Shown here: in pieces, positions 31,718 to 41,722 of the stretch
Numbering within the stretch: position 1 is the first letter of the stretch
Layout: every line of letters begins with the position of its first letter
Source: Uliginosibacterium gangwonense DSM 18521
GTDB lineage: Bacteria; Pseudomonadota; Gammaproteobacteria; Burkholderiales; Rhodocyclaceae
Assembly: GCF_000373965.1 (NCBI RefSeq)
Contig: NZ_KB892865.1
Span: forward strand, 77,338-141,337
Length of the DNA stretch: 64,000 bases
Direction: 5' to 3'
Made by a program: the position numbers and the translations under genes
The notes under the pieces: generated by a model
What the model saw: the letters and a program-made list of their open reading frames with translations, nothing else
What the model was told of the DNA's origin: nothing
Databases searched by the model: none

Positions 31718-32920
31718 ATGTCGATAGCCTTGTTTGCCCGGATGTCTAGCTCGCGTGGGCTGCGCTTTGGAGTGGCGAGCACCTTGTGTTGTGCCTCACT
31801 GCTGGCAATCGCTGCAGTGGAGTCCTATTCCTGGCTGGGTTTGCCCGTCAGCTTCCAGGCCAAGGAATATGTATTCAATCCCTGGCCTGCACTCGAATTG
31901 CGTAAGGTGCAATTGCAGACGACCCAACCTATGGATATTCCACATGTATGGCTCAAGCCAGACTGGAATGCCTGGCTGACAGAATTCAAGACCAACCGCT
32001 TGCGCGCCGATGTGGATGAAGTTGTGCTGACGCCTTCTGCCCTGGCCCGCATGGGAACCTCAGACGGGCCTTCTACACGCAAGATCACCCATGTGAATTT
32101 TTCCCGCATGAAGATCAAGGTAGGTGCCACCACACTGGAGCTGCCTGAAGGCAAAATGGATTTTGGCGGTGATGGTACGCTCACCCAGGTACGGGTCGAG
32201 CTTGAAGGTAAGATTCTGGTTACCCTGTCGCCTGACAAGGGCAACCTGCATCTGGCGATTCAAACAGAGCGCACGACCCTGCCCAATTTGCCCGCATTTA
32301 TATTTGATAGCGTAGTGGCCGAGGGCACTATTGACGACCTGGGTATCAACCTCACCAAACTGGGCGCCAATGGCGATGGGGGCTCGATCAGCGGCAGCCT
32401 GAATATCAATCTGGCGGAAGCCGATTCAGCGGTTCTCTCGGGGGATTTGGCATTCAGCAGCCTGCGTGCCAAGGACATTCTGGATCGCCTATACCCACGG
32501 CATGTGATTGACGGCGAACTCAACGCCAACGTCAAGCTCCAGGCCAAGGCAAATTCACTGGCGGCGCTCAAGAGTGCCCCCATTCAGATTGAAGGCAACT
32601 ACACCCTTAAGCGCGGAAGCATCGACCACTTCGGCCTGCTTGAAGGCATCCGCCAAGCCTCTCCAGGTGTTGTCGGCAGCGGCATGTCGCGCTTTGAATC
32701 GATCACCGGTAAATTCTCCGGCGGCACAGGAGCCAAGGCCAGTGTGAGTTTTGGTGGGCTGCACAATGGGGCTTTGACAGGTTCGGGCAATTTCACAGTC
32801 GCCCCGGATGGGGTGCTGGCGGGGATCATCGCCGGCACACTCAGCCTGCCTGATGGGCAAACCCTGTCCAACCGCTTCGCGCTCAGTGGAAGAGCTTCTG
32901 CTCCTGTAATGCGGCGCTAA
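31718..32920 (+). CDS. Large AsmA-like envelope protein (400 aa)
   Basis: ATG 31718 is supported by GGAG 8 nt upstream; an in-frame TTG at 31703 is less likely. One N-terminal hydrophobic segment (LRFGVASTLCCASLLAIAAV) is followed by a long beta-rich periplasmic part. Repeated amphipathic strands and the C-terminal GMSRFESITGKFSGGTGAKA are AsmA-like. AsmA-family proteins act in the envelope, probably in lipid transfer or outer-membrane assembly. No partner gene beside it confirms this. Confidence 0.6.
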   Translation: MSIALFARMSSSRGLRFGVASTLCCASLLAIAAVESYSWLGLPVSFQAKEYVFNPWPALELRKVQLQTTQPMDIPHVWLKPDWNAWLTEFKTNRLRADVDEVVLTPSALARMGTSDGPSTRKITHVNFSRMKIKVGATTLELPEGKMDFGGDGTLTQVRVELEGKILVTLSPDKGNLHLAIQTERTTLPNLPAFIFDSVVAEGTIDDLGINLTKLGANGDGGSISGSLNINLAEADSAVLSGDLAFSSLRAKDILDRLYPRHVIDGELNANVKLQAKANSLAALKSAPIQIEGNYTLKRGSIDHFGLLEGIRQASPGVVGSGMSRFESITGKFSGGTGAKASVSFGGLHNGALTGSGNFTVAPDGVLAGIIAGTLSLPDGQTLSNRFALSGRASAPVMRR

Positions 32921-33055
32921 ACCCGTCTGTCACCGGCCCAAGCATATTGCCTTGCGGCCGGTGGCGTATATCTTGATCTTGAGGTGTACTTCCCCCGCAC
33001 AGAGGCTTCGCAGTAAGATGAGCGATTAAATATTCAGTTTGCGGGGGAAGTTGCA

Positions 33056-33418
33056 TTGCGTGGTCTGTTCGTAGCCTGTCTGTGTGCCCAGTGGTGCGGT
33101 ACATGTCGTGAATACCGGCCGGGATTTGAGGCTCTGAAGACACGCTTCCCCGCAGTGGAATTCGCCTGGGTGGATGTGGAGGATGAATCCGAGGTGGTTG
33201 AAGACCTGGATGTCGAAAATTTCCCCACCCTGGTCATTCAACATGGCACCAGTGTGCTTTTCTACGGCCCGATGTTGCCGCAACTGCCCTTGCTGGAACG
33301 CCTGATCTCCACCTACGCGGAACAAAGCACGGAGGAGGCGGCCGCCTACGCCCAAGCCAATGCGGATCGCCGTGCCTTGCAGGGTGTGGCGGATGTGCGT
33401 AGCCGTCTGGCCAGATAG
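33056..33418 (+). CDS. Thioredoxin-like protein (120 aa)
   Basis: TTG 33056 is the likely start: GGGGGAAG lies 5 nt upstream and no ATG occurs in frame. Residues about 8-20 hold the redox motif CAQWCGTCREY (C-G-T-C active site). The fold continues with EFAWVDVEDESEV and the conserved cis-Pro in ENFPTLV. A helical C-terminus (STEEAAAYAQANADRRAL) departs from standard thioredoxin. No signal peptide is seen, so it is probably cytoplasmic. It precedes the radical SAM gene by 11 nt and may supply electrons to it or protect its clusters. Confidence 0.75.
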   Translation: MRGLFVACLCAQWCGTCREYRPGFEALKTRFPAVEFAWVDVEDESEVVEDLDVENFPTLVIQHGTSVLFYGPMLPQLPLLERLISTYAEQSTEEAAAYAQANADRRALQGVADVRSRLAR

Positions 33419-33429
33419 CAGGCAGGCGT

Positions 33430-34488
33430 GTGGACCAACGCTACCGCCCTTCAAACCTGCTCTTGCAATGGCACCTTTCGGATGCCTGCAATCTCCGCTG
33501 TACCCATTGCTATCAGGAATCGTTTGAGGCACAGGAACCCGGTCTCGAACACTGGCTGCAGCTCCTGGACGACTACCTGGATTTTCTTGGCGGAGATAGG
33601 CAGGCGCCACGCATCCCTGGGCATATCAACGTTACAGGGGGCGAACCCTTTGCCCTGCGGGACTTCCCTGCCCTGCTCGACACATTTGCCCGGCATCGCA
33701 AGTCCCTGAGCTTTGGGATTCTGAGCAATGGTACCCTGATTTATCGTGCCATGGCGCGGCAATTGCGCCACTGGAACCCCAGCTTTGTGCAGATCAGCCT
33801 GGATGGCATCCCCGCCACCCACGACAGGATTCGTGGTGAAGGCAGCCACGCCAAGGCCGTTGCTGGTATCCGGGCACTCTGCGCCGAGGGCGTTCGTGTA
33901 TTGATCTCCTTCACTGCACAACCGGACAATTACCAGGAGTTCCCTGCCGTTGCGCGCCTTGGGCATGAATTAGGCGTCCACAAGGTCTGGTCAGACCGGG
34001 TCATCCCCCCTTCTGGCCCGGGTGCCACAGCCCTGATGCTCACACCGGCGCAAACAGAAGAATATCTGCTGCTCATGGCCCAGGCGCGTGCAGCCTTGCC
34101 CGCCAAAAGCACAACCCAGATTCCACTGCATCGTGCCCTGCAGTTTCTGGAAGGGGGCGATAGCATCTACCGCTGCACGGCAGGCGAATCTCTCATCACC
34201 GTCATGCCTGATGGCACCCTTTACCCCTGCCGCCGCCTGCCCATACCAGTGGGGAACGTGTACCAGCACCGCCTCCACGAGCTGTATTACGGCGCTCCCC
34301 TACAAGACATCCGTACACCAAGGCAATACGAAGGCTGCGAACAATGTGGCTTTGCCCAACGTTGCCAAGGTGGGCTCAGGTGTTTAAGCTGGGCTGCAAC
34401 GGGGCGACTGGATCAGGCTGACCCAGGCTGCACGCTGGCTCAGCCGGGCACCGCAGGCAAAGCGTGGGTTCCAATCAAAGCGGTATAA
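33430..34488 (+). CDS. Radical SAM/SPASM enzyme
   Basis: The 352-residue protein starts with GTG and has the radical SAM cluster motif C20-x3-C24-x2-C27 (DACNLRCTHCYQE), GGEP at 70-73, and a SAM-binding strand-helix (ILSNGTLI, SLDGIPATHD). The C-terminus has the SPASM Cys pattern (YRC...LYPCRRLP, EGCEQCGFAQRCQGGLRC, PGC) for extra 4Fe-4S clusters. SPASM enzymes modify peptides (thioether, ether or C-C links) or mature enzymes. No precursor peptide is next to it on its strand. The convergent neighbour's Gly/Cys tail is a candidate substrate by inference. Confidence 0.88.
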   Translation: MDQRYRPSNLLLQWHLSDACNLRCTHCYQESFEAQEPGLEHWLQLLDDYLDFLGGDRQAPRIPGHINVTGGEPFALRDFPALLDTFARHRKSLSFGILSNGTLIYRAMARQLRHWNPSFVQISLDGIPATHDRIRGEGSHAKAVAGIRALCAEGVRVLISFTAQPDNYQEFPAVARLGHELGVHKVWSDRVIPPSGPGATALMLTPAQTEEYLLLMAQARAALPAKSTTQIPLHRALQFLEGGDSIYRCTAGESLITVMPDGTLYPCRRLPIPVGNVYQHRLHELYYGAPLQDIRTPRQYEGCEQCGFAQRCQGGLRCLSWAATGRLDQADPGCTLAQPGTAGKAWVPIKAV

Positions 34489-34508
34489 CCCCACCAAGCG
34501 TATTGAAA

Positions 34509-35381
34509 TCAGCCGCCACAGCCTCCGCAACCGCCACCACATCCCCCGCCGCACCCGCCGCCGCCAGAGTCACCTCCACCGGAATCCCCCCCGCCGCCAC
34601 CTCCATCGCTACCAGAACCCACATAGCGTGGAAACAGGCGATCCCGGAACGCGAATGCATTGCCGGGCAACAGCTCCAGGCCGAACAGTGCCGCCAGCAG
34701 CACGGCGTCGGTATTGGCGCCGCCAAATTGCAGGCGGTGAGCATGGTCACGCAGCGAACGCAGATTGCGCGTGAGCTGTTCGAGCGTGGCGCTACCGTGC
34801 GCAGTTAAGCGCGGAGAGACTTTGCCGCACAGAAACAGCACGGAGATCACGGCCAGGATCACCAGGAACCAGATGTTGTGGTGCCCGTGGTTCCAAGCGT
34901 AGTAAATCCGCGCACCCGCCAGGATCAACAGCCCCCAGAACAGCGGACGGATGATACGCCGACGCACGCTACGCACATCGTCACTACAAATCATGCCAAG
35001 CGTTTCAAGCTCGCGCTCATAGACATGGGCCGCCGCCATGACCTGGGAATCCTGCTGAAGCTGCGCCAAATTTTTCCAATCCGAACTGCATGCGGCCAAA
35101 ATCGCCTGCTCCAAGGCACGGCGGGCATTGGCAGCCAGTTTGAGATTGGTTTTGACCGTGCCTGCATTCTCGCTGAGCAGACTACGGTCGACCAGGGAAA
35201 ACACGGCAACGCGAATGGCTTCCTCTGCACCCGCACGCAAGGCAGCAACCCGATACGGGTCTTCGGCAAAACGCACGGAGCGGATAGGTTTTTGCTCAGC
35301 CGCGCGAATCTGGAAAGCGGCCCATTTGTTGGCCAAGAACCCAATGACCGCGTAGAGCAGGAGAAAAACCGGCCCACTCAT
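34509..35381 (-). CDS. Membrane protein with Gly/Cys-repeat C-terminal tail (TIGR04222-like)
   Basis: The 290-residue protein has an N-terminal membrane helix (VFLLLYAVIGFLANKWAAF), a cytoplasmic-type helical middle with Arg/Lys, and two close membrane helices (LFWGLLILAGARIYYAW and NIWFLVILAVISVLFLC). It ends in a low-complexity tail of Gly, Ser and Asp runs and then CGGGCGGGCGGCGG, four Cys in the last 14 residues. Proteins named TIGR04222-domain membrane proteins have such Gly/Cys tails (from memory). It is coupled by a 4-nt overlap to the nucleotidyltransferase gene. It faces the radical SAM gene with a 20-bp gap. Confidence 0.75.
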   Translation of the reverse strand: MSGPVFLLLYAVIGFLANKWAAFQIRAAEQKPIRSVRFAEDPYRVAALRAGAEEAIRVAVFSLVDRSLLSENAGTVKTNLKLAANARRALEQAILAACSSDWKNLAQLQQDSQVMAAAHVYERELETLGMICSDDVRSVRRRIIRPLFWGLLILAGARIYYAWNHGHHNIWFLVILAVISVLFLCGKVSPRLTAHGSATLEQLTRNLRSLRDHAHRLQFGGANTDAVLLAALFGLELLPGNAFAFRDRLFPRYVGSGSDGGGGGGDSGGGDSGGGGCGGGCGGGCGGCGG

Positions 35382-36136
35382 AACGCCTCCGCAGCATTCA
35401 GGCTTGCCAACAGATAGGCAGCCAAGGCTGAAAGTTGCAGCAGCACACGGCTGCCTTGCCCCACTTCCAACGATTGCTGCTCACGTACTTGCGAAAGAAC
35501 CTCCACTGCGCTCACAAACCCGGGGTTTTGCGAGGCTTGAGCCACCTTGATCAAGGCATCGCGGGGGCTCATGTCCACAGTCTCACCCTGCAGATCCAGC
35601 AAGGCCAAGGCGGCAGAGCGCAGAGGCGAGGCGGCTTCCGAAATCACGGGCCCCAGTTGCTCTTCACGCAGGCTGAGCATGGCATACCGCTCGCGTAGCC
35701 GGATACTCAGGTTGAGCAGCACCTCACGGGTACGGCGGCGCAGCTCGGCCTTGTCGATCACCAGGGAAGCAAAAGGATCATTGCCCCACAGCATACGGTG
35801 GCGAGCCTTGATGTCATTGAATTTCACCGCAAACAGACGCGCTGCTTCAGGCAGTTCATCGCGCAACAGGAACATGACTGAAGCGCGGATCGCGGAGTGG
35901 CATACCCGCAACGCGGAACGGAATTCATCCACGCGGGCTTGCTCGAAATCGGCCAGATACACGATCAGGTTAACATCCGACTGCTGGCGCATGCGGCCCT
36001 CTGCCGCCGAGCCGAACAGGATGACGGACAGCAGATCCTCGCCAAACGCACGTTGGGCTTCCTGCACAAATTCGTCCAACACTGCATTGAGCGTGCTGGT
36101 TTCCACAATCACCATGCTTACCCCCTTATCGGTCAT
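35378..36136 (-). CDS. Nucleotidyltransferase-fold (MNT/Pol beta type) protein
   Basis: The 252-residue protein has the nucleotidyltransferase hairpin LFGSAAEGRMRQQSDVNLIVY (G-S ... S-D-x-D/N). The first Asp is present but the second acidic position is Asn (SDVN instead of SDID), which may reduce activity. The C-terminal half is helical with many Arg. It could start at ATG 36136 or at 36115. It shares an operon with the Gly/Cys membrane protein. A substrate is not evident, and it is not the KNTase or HEPN pair type. Confidence 0.7.
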   Translation of the reverse strand: MTDKGVSMVIVETSTLNAVLDEFVQEAQRAFGEDLLSVILFGSAAEGRMRQQSDVNLIVYLADFEQARVDEFRSALRVCHSAIRASVMFLLRDELPEAARLFAVKFNDIKARHRMLWGNDPFASLVIDKAELRRRTREVLLNLSIRLRERYAMLSLREEQLGPVISEAASPLRSAALALLDLQGETVDMSPRDALIKVAQASQNPGFVSAVEVLSQVREQQSLEVGQGSRVLLQLSALAAYLLASLNAAEAL

Positions 36137-36255
36137 GATTATTAGTGTGTTTCTTTCTCCCCACTATCATACGGGACAAAGCATGACGATCCTGCTTACG
36201 CAGATCGGGTGAGCGCGGCTGTCTGGCAGACAGGCGCCAAACGGCAGGCAACAAA

Positions 36256-36275
36256 AAAGGGCCTAGCGGCCCTTT
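36256..36275 (-). terminator. Terminator of the aminotransferase gene
   Basis: AAAGGGCC (36256-36263) and GGCCCTTT (36268-36275) with a TAGC loop form a compact stem, followed on the minus strand by TTTG. It lies 25 nt past the aminotransferase stop. Confidence 0.8.
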
Positions 36276-36300
36276 CCTTTTGATACAACTGGTACCGAAA

Positions 36301-37506
36301 TTACTTCAGCACGGCAGCAATCGCATCCGCCACATAGTCGATGTTCTTGGTATTGAGCGCGGCCAGGCAGATGCGGCCCGTCGACACGGCATAAATACCG
36401 AACTCGGTCTTCAAACGCTCCACTTGGGCGGCGGTGAGGCCGGTGTAGGAGAACATGCCACGCTGCTTGACCACAAAGCCGAAGTCCTGCGCTGTGCCAC
36501 GGGCAGCCAGCTTCTCGACAAGGCTAGTGCGCATTTCACGGATGCGCACGCGCATCCCGGCCAGCTCGTCTTCCCACATCTTGCGCAATTCAGGTGAGGC
36601 CAGCACCGCCGCCACCACCGCGCCACCATGGGTCGGCGGGTTGGAGTAGTTGGTGCGCACCACGCGCTTGACTTGCGACATCACGCGGGCCGACTCTTCC
36701 TTGGCACTGGTGACGATGGTCAGCGCACCCACCCGCTCACCATACAGCGAGAAGGACTTGGAGAAGGAACTGGAGATGAAGAATTGCAGGCCCGAGGCGG
36801 CGAAGGCGCGCACGGCCACGGCATCCGCATCAATCCCTTCGGCAAAGCCCTGATAGGCCATATCCAGGAAGGGGATCAGGCCGCGTTCCTTGCACACCGC
36901 AACCACTTCAGCCCACTGCGCGTCGCTCATATCAGCGCCGGTCGGGTTGTGGCAGCAGGCATGCAGAATGATGATCGAACCCGCTGGCAGGGCAGCCAGG
37001 AAGCTCTTCATGGCAGCAAAGTTCACGCCACGGGTGGCCGGATCGTAGTACGGGTAGTTTTCCACCACGAAACCGGCAGACTCAAACAACGCACGGTGGT
37101 TTTCCCAGCTCGGGTCAGAGATATAGACCTTGGCAGCGGGCAACAGGCGCTTGAGGTAATCTGCCCCCACTTTCAGCGCACCCGTACCGCCCAGCGCTTC
37201 CACCGTCAACGTGCGGCCTTCGGCAATCAGCGCGGAATCCTTGCCGAACAACAACGCAGCCACTGCGTTGTTATAGGCAGCCAAACCCTCGATCGGCTGA
37301 TAGCCACGGGCGGGTGCAGCTTCCAGGCGGGTCTTTTCGGCGGTTTTCACAGCGGCCAACAGGGGAATCTTGCCTTCGTCGGTAAAGTACACGCCAACGC
37401 CCAGATTGACTTTGGTGCTGCGAGTATCGGCAGCAAAAGCTTCATTCAGACCCAGGATCGGATCGCGGGGGGCCATTTCGACGGCAGCAAATATCGACGA
37501 ACTCAT
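36301..37506 (-). CDS. Aspartate/aromatic aminotransferase (class I)
   Basis: ATG 37506 gives MSSSIFAAVEMAPRDPILGLNEAF, the usual start of the AspC/TyrB family, with GGAG upstream. The 401 residues include NPTG (CCHNPTGADMS), the PLP lysine in SSSFSKSFSLYGER, and the substrate Arg region VKRVVRTNYSNPPTHGG. It transfers amino groups between aspartate or aromatic amino acids and 2-oxoglutarate. It is divergent from uvrB across about 130 bp, an arrangement I recall from betaproteobacteria. Which substrate it prefers cannot be read from sequence. Confidence 0.92.
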   Translation of the reverse strand: MSSSIFAAVEMAPRDPILGLNEAFAADTRSTKVNLGVGVYFTDEGKIPLLAAVKTAEKTRLEAAPARGYQPIEGLAAYNNAVAALLFGKDSALIAEGRTLTVEALGGTGALKVGADYLKRLLPAAKVYISDPSWENHRALFESAGFVVENYPYYDPATRGVNFAAMKSFLAALPAGSIIILHACCHNPTGADMSDAQWAEVVAVCKERGLIPFLDMAYQGFAEGIDADAVAVRAFAASGLQFFISSSFSKSFSLYGERVGALTIVTSAKEESARVMSQVKRVVRTNYSNPPTHGGAVVAAVLASPELRKMWEDELAGMRVRIREMRTSLVEKLAARGTAQDFGFVVKQRGMFSYTGLTAAQVERLKTEFGIYAVSTGRICLAALNTKNIDYVADAIAAVLK

Positions 37507-37638
37507 GAGTGCTCCAGTGCTAGGGAAGAAATGCGTTACACCGCTGTCGCAGTGAAACAGGAAATGCGGAATAATCAACGATTGGCTGGCTCAGTCGGTT
37601 GACCTTGCTGCCAAACCTTTCGAGATTGGAATTTTAGC

Positions 37639-39688
<2,050 letters not shown>

Positions 39689-39690
<2 letters not shown>

Positions 39691-39803
39691 GAAGCCGTAA
39701 CAAAATGGTTCTGGCGTTGTTACGCCGCCTTGCCGTACTACTTGTACTGTCTGCGTTGGCGCGCCTAGCCAGAACCGTTGCACTCCATTTTGTTACAACT
39801 TCT
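39689..39803. repeat. 115-bp element with terminal inverted repeats (REP-like)
   Basis: The left end (AAGAAGCCGTAACAAAATGG then TTCTGGC) is inverted at the right end (GCCAGAACC, then CCATTTTGTTAC and AACTTCT). Between them is a GC-rich palindromic stretch (TTGCCGTACTACTTGTACTG...). A one-armed copy of the right end occurs at 59753-59788. Placed right after uvrB it could form a hairpin that stops transcription or protects the mRNA end. Confidence 0.75.
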
Positions 39804-39814
39804 AAGCCCTGCAC

Positions 39815-40135
39815 ATGAAAAAGGTACTCTTCGTATGCGGTAAAAACCGCTGGCGCAGCCCTACAGCAGAGCAAATCTTCGCCGATCATCCCTGCATCGT
39901 CTGCAACTCTGCCGGGCTCAGTCACGATGCAGACAATCCCTTGACGAGTGAGCGGGTGGCCTGGGCGGATCTTATCTTCGTGATGGAAAAAGCCCAGCGC
40001 AGCAGGCTCAACAAGCAGTTCAAACACGCATTGCACGGCCAGCGCGTGATCTGCCTGGATATTCCATACGATTACACCTACATGGACCCGGCGCTGATCG
40101 GGCTGCTCAAAGCCCGCATCACGCCCAAACTATAG
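39815..40135 (+). CDS. Low-molecular-weight protein tyrosine phosphatase-like protein
   Basis: The 106-residue protein begins with FVCGKNRWRSPTAE, the C-x5-R phosphatase loop with the following S/T (here C-G-K-N-R-W-R-S). The rest includes AGLSHDADNPLTSE and LIFVMEKAQRSRL. The usual DP motif near the C-terminus appears as DIPYDYTYMD. It is shorter than classical enzymes (about 150 residues), as in predicted phosphatases found near uvrB. Phosphatase activity is likely but not proven, because the general-acid Asp position is uncertain. Confidence 0.7.
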   Translation: MKKVLFVCGKNRWRSPTAEQIFADHPCIVCNSAGLSHDADNPLTSERVAWADLIFVMEKAQRSRLNKQFKHALHGQRVICLDIPYDYTYMDPALIGLLKARITPKL

Positions 40136-41038
40136 AATTCGCCCACCCGGCCTGCTCACCAGTTGCCGGATGACATCCGCCAAGGCCGTCACCGTCTGGT
40201 CATAGCACAGGGTTTCGCTCCCAAAAATCAGGTAGAGCGGCGTCTGGCGCACCTGCTGAGCAGCCATTGGCAGGCGCTTAAGCTCACCTCGCGCCAACAA
40301 GGATTCTATGCGTGCCAAGGGCAACCAGCCATAGCCCACGCCATGACAAACAGCCTCGATAGCGGCCTCAATGGTCGTAAAAGACCACAGCGCCCGTTTA
40401 TGACGCATTTCTGTGCGTTGCTGGGCACGATCCGCCATGGCCACCAGGGGGTATTGCTCCAGTTGCGCAGCGGTGAGCGGCCCCTCAAGGCCATGCAGGG
40501 GATGATCCGGGTGGGCGACCGCAACAAAATCCATGTTCATCAGGAAATTCCCCATGCGTGCAGCCTCCTGCTTCAGCGCCACAATATAGAGGTCCGCCTC
40601 CTGCTGGGCTAACAACTGCTCACTCTCGGTGCGCAGCACCTCGGTGACATGAACCTGCACCTGCGGATAGGCCTGCTGAAACGCCCTGAGCGCAGCAAAC
40701 AGCACACTTTTGGGAAAGACGGTATCAACAATCAAGGCCAGATTCGCACGCACCCCTGCCTTCAGCCCGTGGGCCCGAAATTCCAGTTGGCGGAAACTGG
40801 CTAACAGCGGCTGTGCCTGCGCCAACATCAGGCGCCCCGCTTCGGTAAGCTCCGCCTTGCGCCCAACGATCTGGAGTAACTCCATCCCCAAGCGTTCCTG
40901 CAAGGCATTGAGCGCGTAACTCACCGCAGACTGGCTGCGATTCAGGCGCTCGGCGGCACGGGTAAAACTGCCTTCATCCACAACTGTTTGCAGCACAAAC
41001 CATTGTTCAAACGTGGTGGCAGGGAGTTCGCTAGGCAT
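40130..41038 (-). CDS. LysR-family transcriptional regulator
   Basis: The 302-residue protein has the LysR N-terminal helix-turn-helix (SFTRAAERLNRSQSAVSYALNALQERLGM) and a C-terminal effector domain beginning near LALIVDTVFPKS. It is divergent from the phenolic acid decarboxylase gene, with a perfect palindrome (41062-41079) in the shared 117-bp region. It probably senses a hydroxycinnamic acid and controls padC. That specificity is inferred from gene order. Confidence 0.9.
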   Translation of the reverse strand: MPSELPATTFEQWFVLQTVVDEGSFTRAAERLNRSQSAVSYALNALQERLGMELLQIVGRKAELTEAGRLMLAQAQPLLASFRQLEFRAHGLKAGVRANLALIVDTVFPKSVLFAALRAFQQAYPQVQVHVTEVLRTESEQLLAQQEADLYIVALKQEAARMGNFLMNMDFVAVAHPDHPLHGLEGPLTAAQLEQYPLVAMADRAQQRTEMRHKRALWSFTTIEAAIEAVCHGVGYGWLPLARIESLLARGELKRLPMAAQQVRQTPLYLIFGSETLCYDQTVTALADVIRQLVSRPGGRIL

Positions 41039-41061
41039 TGTTGGAGCACCTTAATTAATCA

Positions 41062-41079
41062 GAAAAACAGATGTTTTTC
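41062..41079. promoter_or_regulatory. Palindromic LysR-type operator between the regulator and padC
   Basis: GAAAAAC-AGAT-GTTTTTC is a perfect 7+7 inverted repeat 24 nt from the LysR start codon and 77 nt from the padC start. An AT-rich segment (ATCTTATATTATTC, about 41110-41123) nearer padC could hold its -10 region. A single binding site here could control both directions. Confidence 0.55.
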
Positions 41080-41155
41080 ATCCAAAACTAGCCGCATTTT
41101 ATCTAAAAATATCTTATATTATTCAAGCCAGACCTTCTTTTTATTGGAGATTTTC

Positions 41156-41671
41156 ATGGCTGGTTTCGACAAGCACGATCTGAGCGGTTTTGTGGGCAAA
41201 CACCTCGTCTACACCTATGACAATGGCTGGAATTACGAGATCTACATCAAGAACGATCACACCATCGATTACCGCATCCACAGTGGCATCGTGGCCAACC
41301 GCTGGGTGAAGGACCAGCGCGTGTTCATCGCCCGCGTGGGTGCAGAAATCTACAAGATTTCCTGGACCGAACCCACCGGTACGGATGTCAGCCTGATCGC
41401 CAACTTGCAGGACATGATCTACCACGGCACCATCTTCTTCCCGCGTTGGGTCATCAACGACCCGAAGAAAACAGTGTGCTTCCAGAATGAACATATTCCA
41501 CAAATGGAAGCTTACCGTGAAGCAGGCCCGGTCTACCCGACCGAGGTAATTGATGAGTTTGCTACCATTACCTTCGTGCGCACCTGTGCACAAAACGACG
41601 ATAGCATCATCAACTGCCCGGCCAGCGAACTACCCGCCGATTTCCCGCGTAATCTTGCCAACAAAACCTAA
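41156..41671 (+). CDS. padC: Phenolic acid decarboxylase
   Basis: ATG 41156 starts MAGFDKHDLSGFVGKHLVYTYDNGWNYEIYIKND, the conserved PAD N-terminus, after GGAGA. The 171 residues form the family's beta-barrel with the conserved Tyr pair (Y-T-Y-D and W-N-Y-E), R-W-V, and the active-site region EHIPQMEAYR and AGPVYPTEVIDEFATI. It decarboxylates p-coumaric and ferulic acid to vinylphenols without cofactor, removing toxic acids. The tannase/feruloyl esterase gene lies 51 nt downstream, which would supply its substrate. Confidence 0.95.
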   Translation: MAGFDKHDLSGFVGKHLVYTYDNGWNYEIYIKNDHTIDYRIHSGIVANRWVKDQRVFIARVGAEIYKISWTEPTGTDVSLIANLQDMIYHGTIFFPRWVINDPKKTVCFQNEHIPQMEAYREAGPVYPTEVIDEFATITFVRTCAQNDDSIINCPASELPADFPRNLANKT

Positions 41672-41722
41672 ATCTGCAAGGCTTGCCAAAGAGGAGGGAT
41701 TCCCCTTCACAGGAGACAATTC

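Noticed and set aside
36628-37602. 324-residue plus-strand ORF opposite the aminotransferase
   Set aside because: Antisense to a complete aminotransferase with all catalytic motifs.
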